A stretch of DNA of 64,000 nt from Eutreptiella sp. 'Long Island Sound 2002' (taxonomy: Eukaryota > Euglenozoa > Euglenophyceae > Eutreptiales > Eutreptiaceae): the NCBI GenBank assembly GCA_964036045.1, contig OZ038392.1, positions 30,693,087 through 30,757,086 of the forward strand, given 5' to 3'. Position 1 is the first letter of the stretch. Each line of letters opens with the position of its first letter. The translations under genes and the position numbers were made by a program. The notes below the pieces were generated by a model. It had not been told where the DNA came from and did not search any database. It saw nothing but the letters and a program-made list of their open reading frames with translations. Positions 63,171 to 64,000 of the stretch are shown here, one piece after another.

Positions 63171-64000
63171 TTGGGGCTGACAAGTTGAATTCTTTCAACC
63201 ATTGTCCCCTTCTTCCATTCTTTATGACGCATTTCACTCTATGAGTTCCATTGGTGGCATATGGAGTGCTGATATCCTAAGTATGCGTCGCATGTTTACC
63301 AGGCGATAGTTGCTCGTGATATGTTGGTCAACAGTGTACCAACCCCCCCCCCCCCATTGCGAAGTACGGTAGAGTGACCCAAGGCGATAAAGCCCTGAAC
63401 CCAATGCCTTGACCCCAGCCAAGGAGGCAGGGACTGGAACTTTGGGACAATGCAGCAGGCCACTGGCCACAAGCCCGCATTGACAACTGAATGCACAAGG
63501 AAGGCCGTGGGGCAGGCACGGCTGGAGCGAAAGTTGCGGTTCCTCACCTGACCAATTGCGGCCCCCCTGACCAATGGACCCCCCCCTCTCAAAAGAAGAA
63601 TCAGGGTTCCCACCCAGAATTTTTCACCAAATCGCACATGGATTGCCTTTTTTTTGAATAGTTCCTTGGCTCTACAGTCGCATGTGATGGGCACATTTTT
63701 GTGTTTGTGCGGTGGCACGCTTTGAGGTTTGTAGTTGGTGTGGCAAGCATGACTATGTGGGGTTTTGTGTTTTGCACTGAATGCCTTACCTCTTGCTCCA
63801 TTCTGCACCTTGCTTCACGTCCAGAGAATGGCATGCTAGTGTGAGTCGTGTGGAGGTTGTTTGCCCAATGTGCACTGCCCACCCTTCGGCAAGGTGGTGC
63901 AGTATGTTGCCTTTGTGCGTCCTGTCACAGTGGTGGAACAATGTGCTGTGCCCACCCTTCGGCAAGGTGGTGTAGTATGTGAGCTTCCTTTCCTTCTTTG
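63171..64000. other. Window end: no supported gene; short tandem duplication
   Basis: A minus-strand frame at 63808-63296 has natural composition (for example VPITCDCRAKELFKKKAIHV) but no recognised motif and may be element debris. CCCACCCTTCGGCAAGGTGG occurs at 63879 and 63950 as part of a ~70-bp duplication, each copy able to form a CCACC/GGTGG hairpin. Confidence 0.4.

Overview
The window is nuclear DNA of a eukaryote. It has a multi-exon gene with six clean GT...AG-bounded exons, very large introns, GC-rich exons in a mixed background, LINE-type retroelement debris, long microsatellites, a 200-base N gap and no bacterial operon structure, rRNA or convincing tRNA. The best gene is a plant-type (C2-containing) phospholipase D, and neighbouring genes resemble a tubulin-tyrosine-ligase family protein with a signal peptide and an eIF4E-like protein. 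That set fits an alga or related protist, but the species cannot be fixed from the sequence alone. The standard genetic code fits the intact genes.

Layout. 1-1335: two minisatellites. 1340-12165: no supported gene; it holds a recurrent ~205-bp G-run satellite, ~650-bp and ~930-bp composite repeats, an 85-bp array and a short interstitial telomere-like tract. 12420-14661: LINE remnants and a frame-broken minus-strand coding remnant, ending in an intact RNase H reading frame just upstream of a CCAAT/TATA pair. 14836-33690: the PLD gene, whose six exons join without frame conflict to 811 codons. Its introns 2-4 are swollen to 3.8-6.7 kb by LINE pieces (reverse transcriptase, RNase H, a Cys/His-rich C-terminal module), CA and CT microsatellites and dispersed repeats.

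33690-39600: repeats, with the N gap. 39636-47574: the TTL-like gene, two exons around a 6.4-kb repeat-filled intron, with one apparent frameshift. 47287-50597, minus strand: an eIF4E-like frame and low-complexity and unidentified frames upstream of it. The TTL-like and eIF4E-like frames converge and overlap by 288 bp across a 24-bp minisatellite that is open on both strands. 51880-54045: more LINE remnants, including an almost intact RNase H frame. 54036-56478: a 13-bp palindromic satellite whose middle block is inverted. 56700-63170: composite repeats again, two of them interrupted by insertions whose empty sites can be read from sister copies. 63171-64000: no supported gene.

The three host genes do not form a pathway. 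PLD is phospholipid signalling or remodelling, the TTL-like protein is predicted to enter the secretory route, and the eIF4E-like protein would bind capped mRNA. What links the window is its repeat ecology: a few families invade introns and each other, and several insertions can be dated relative to one another by nesting.
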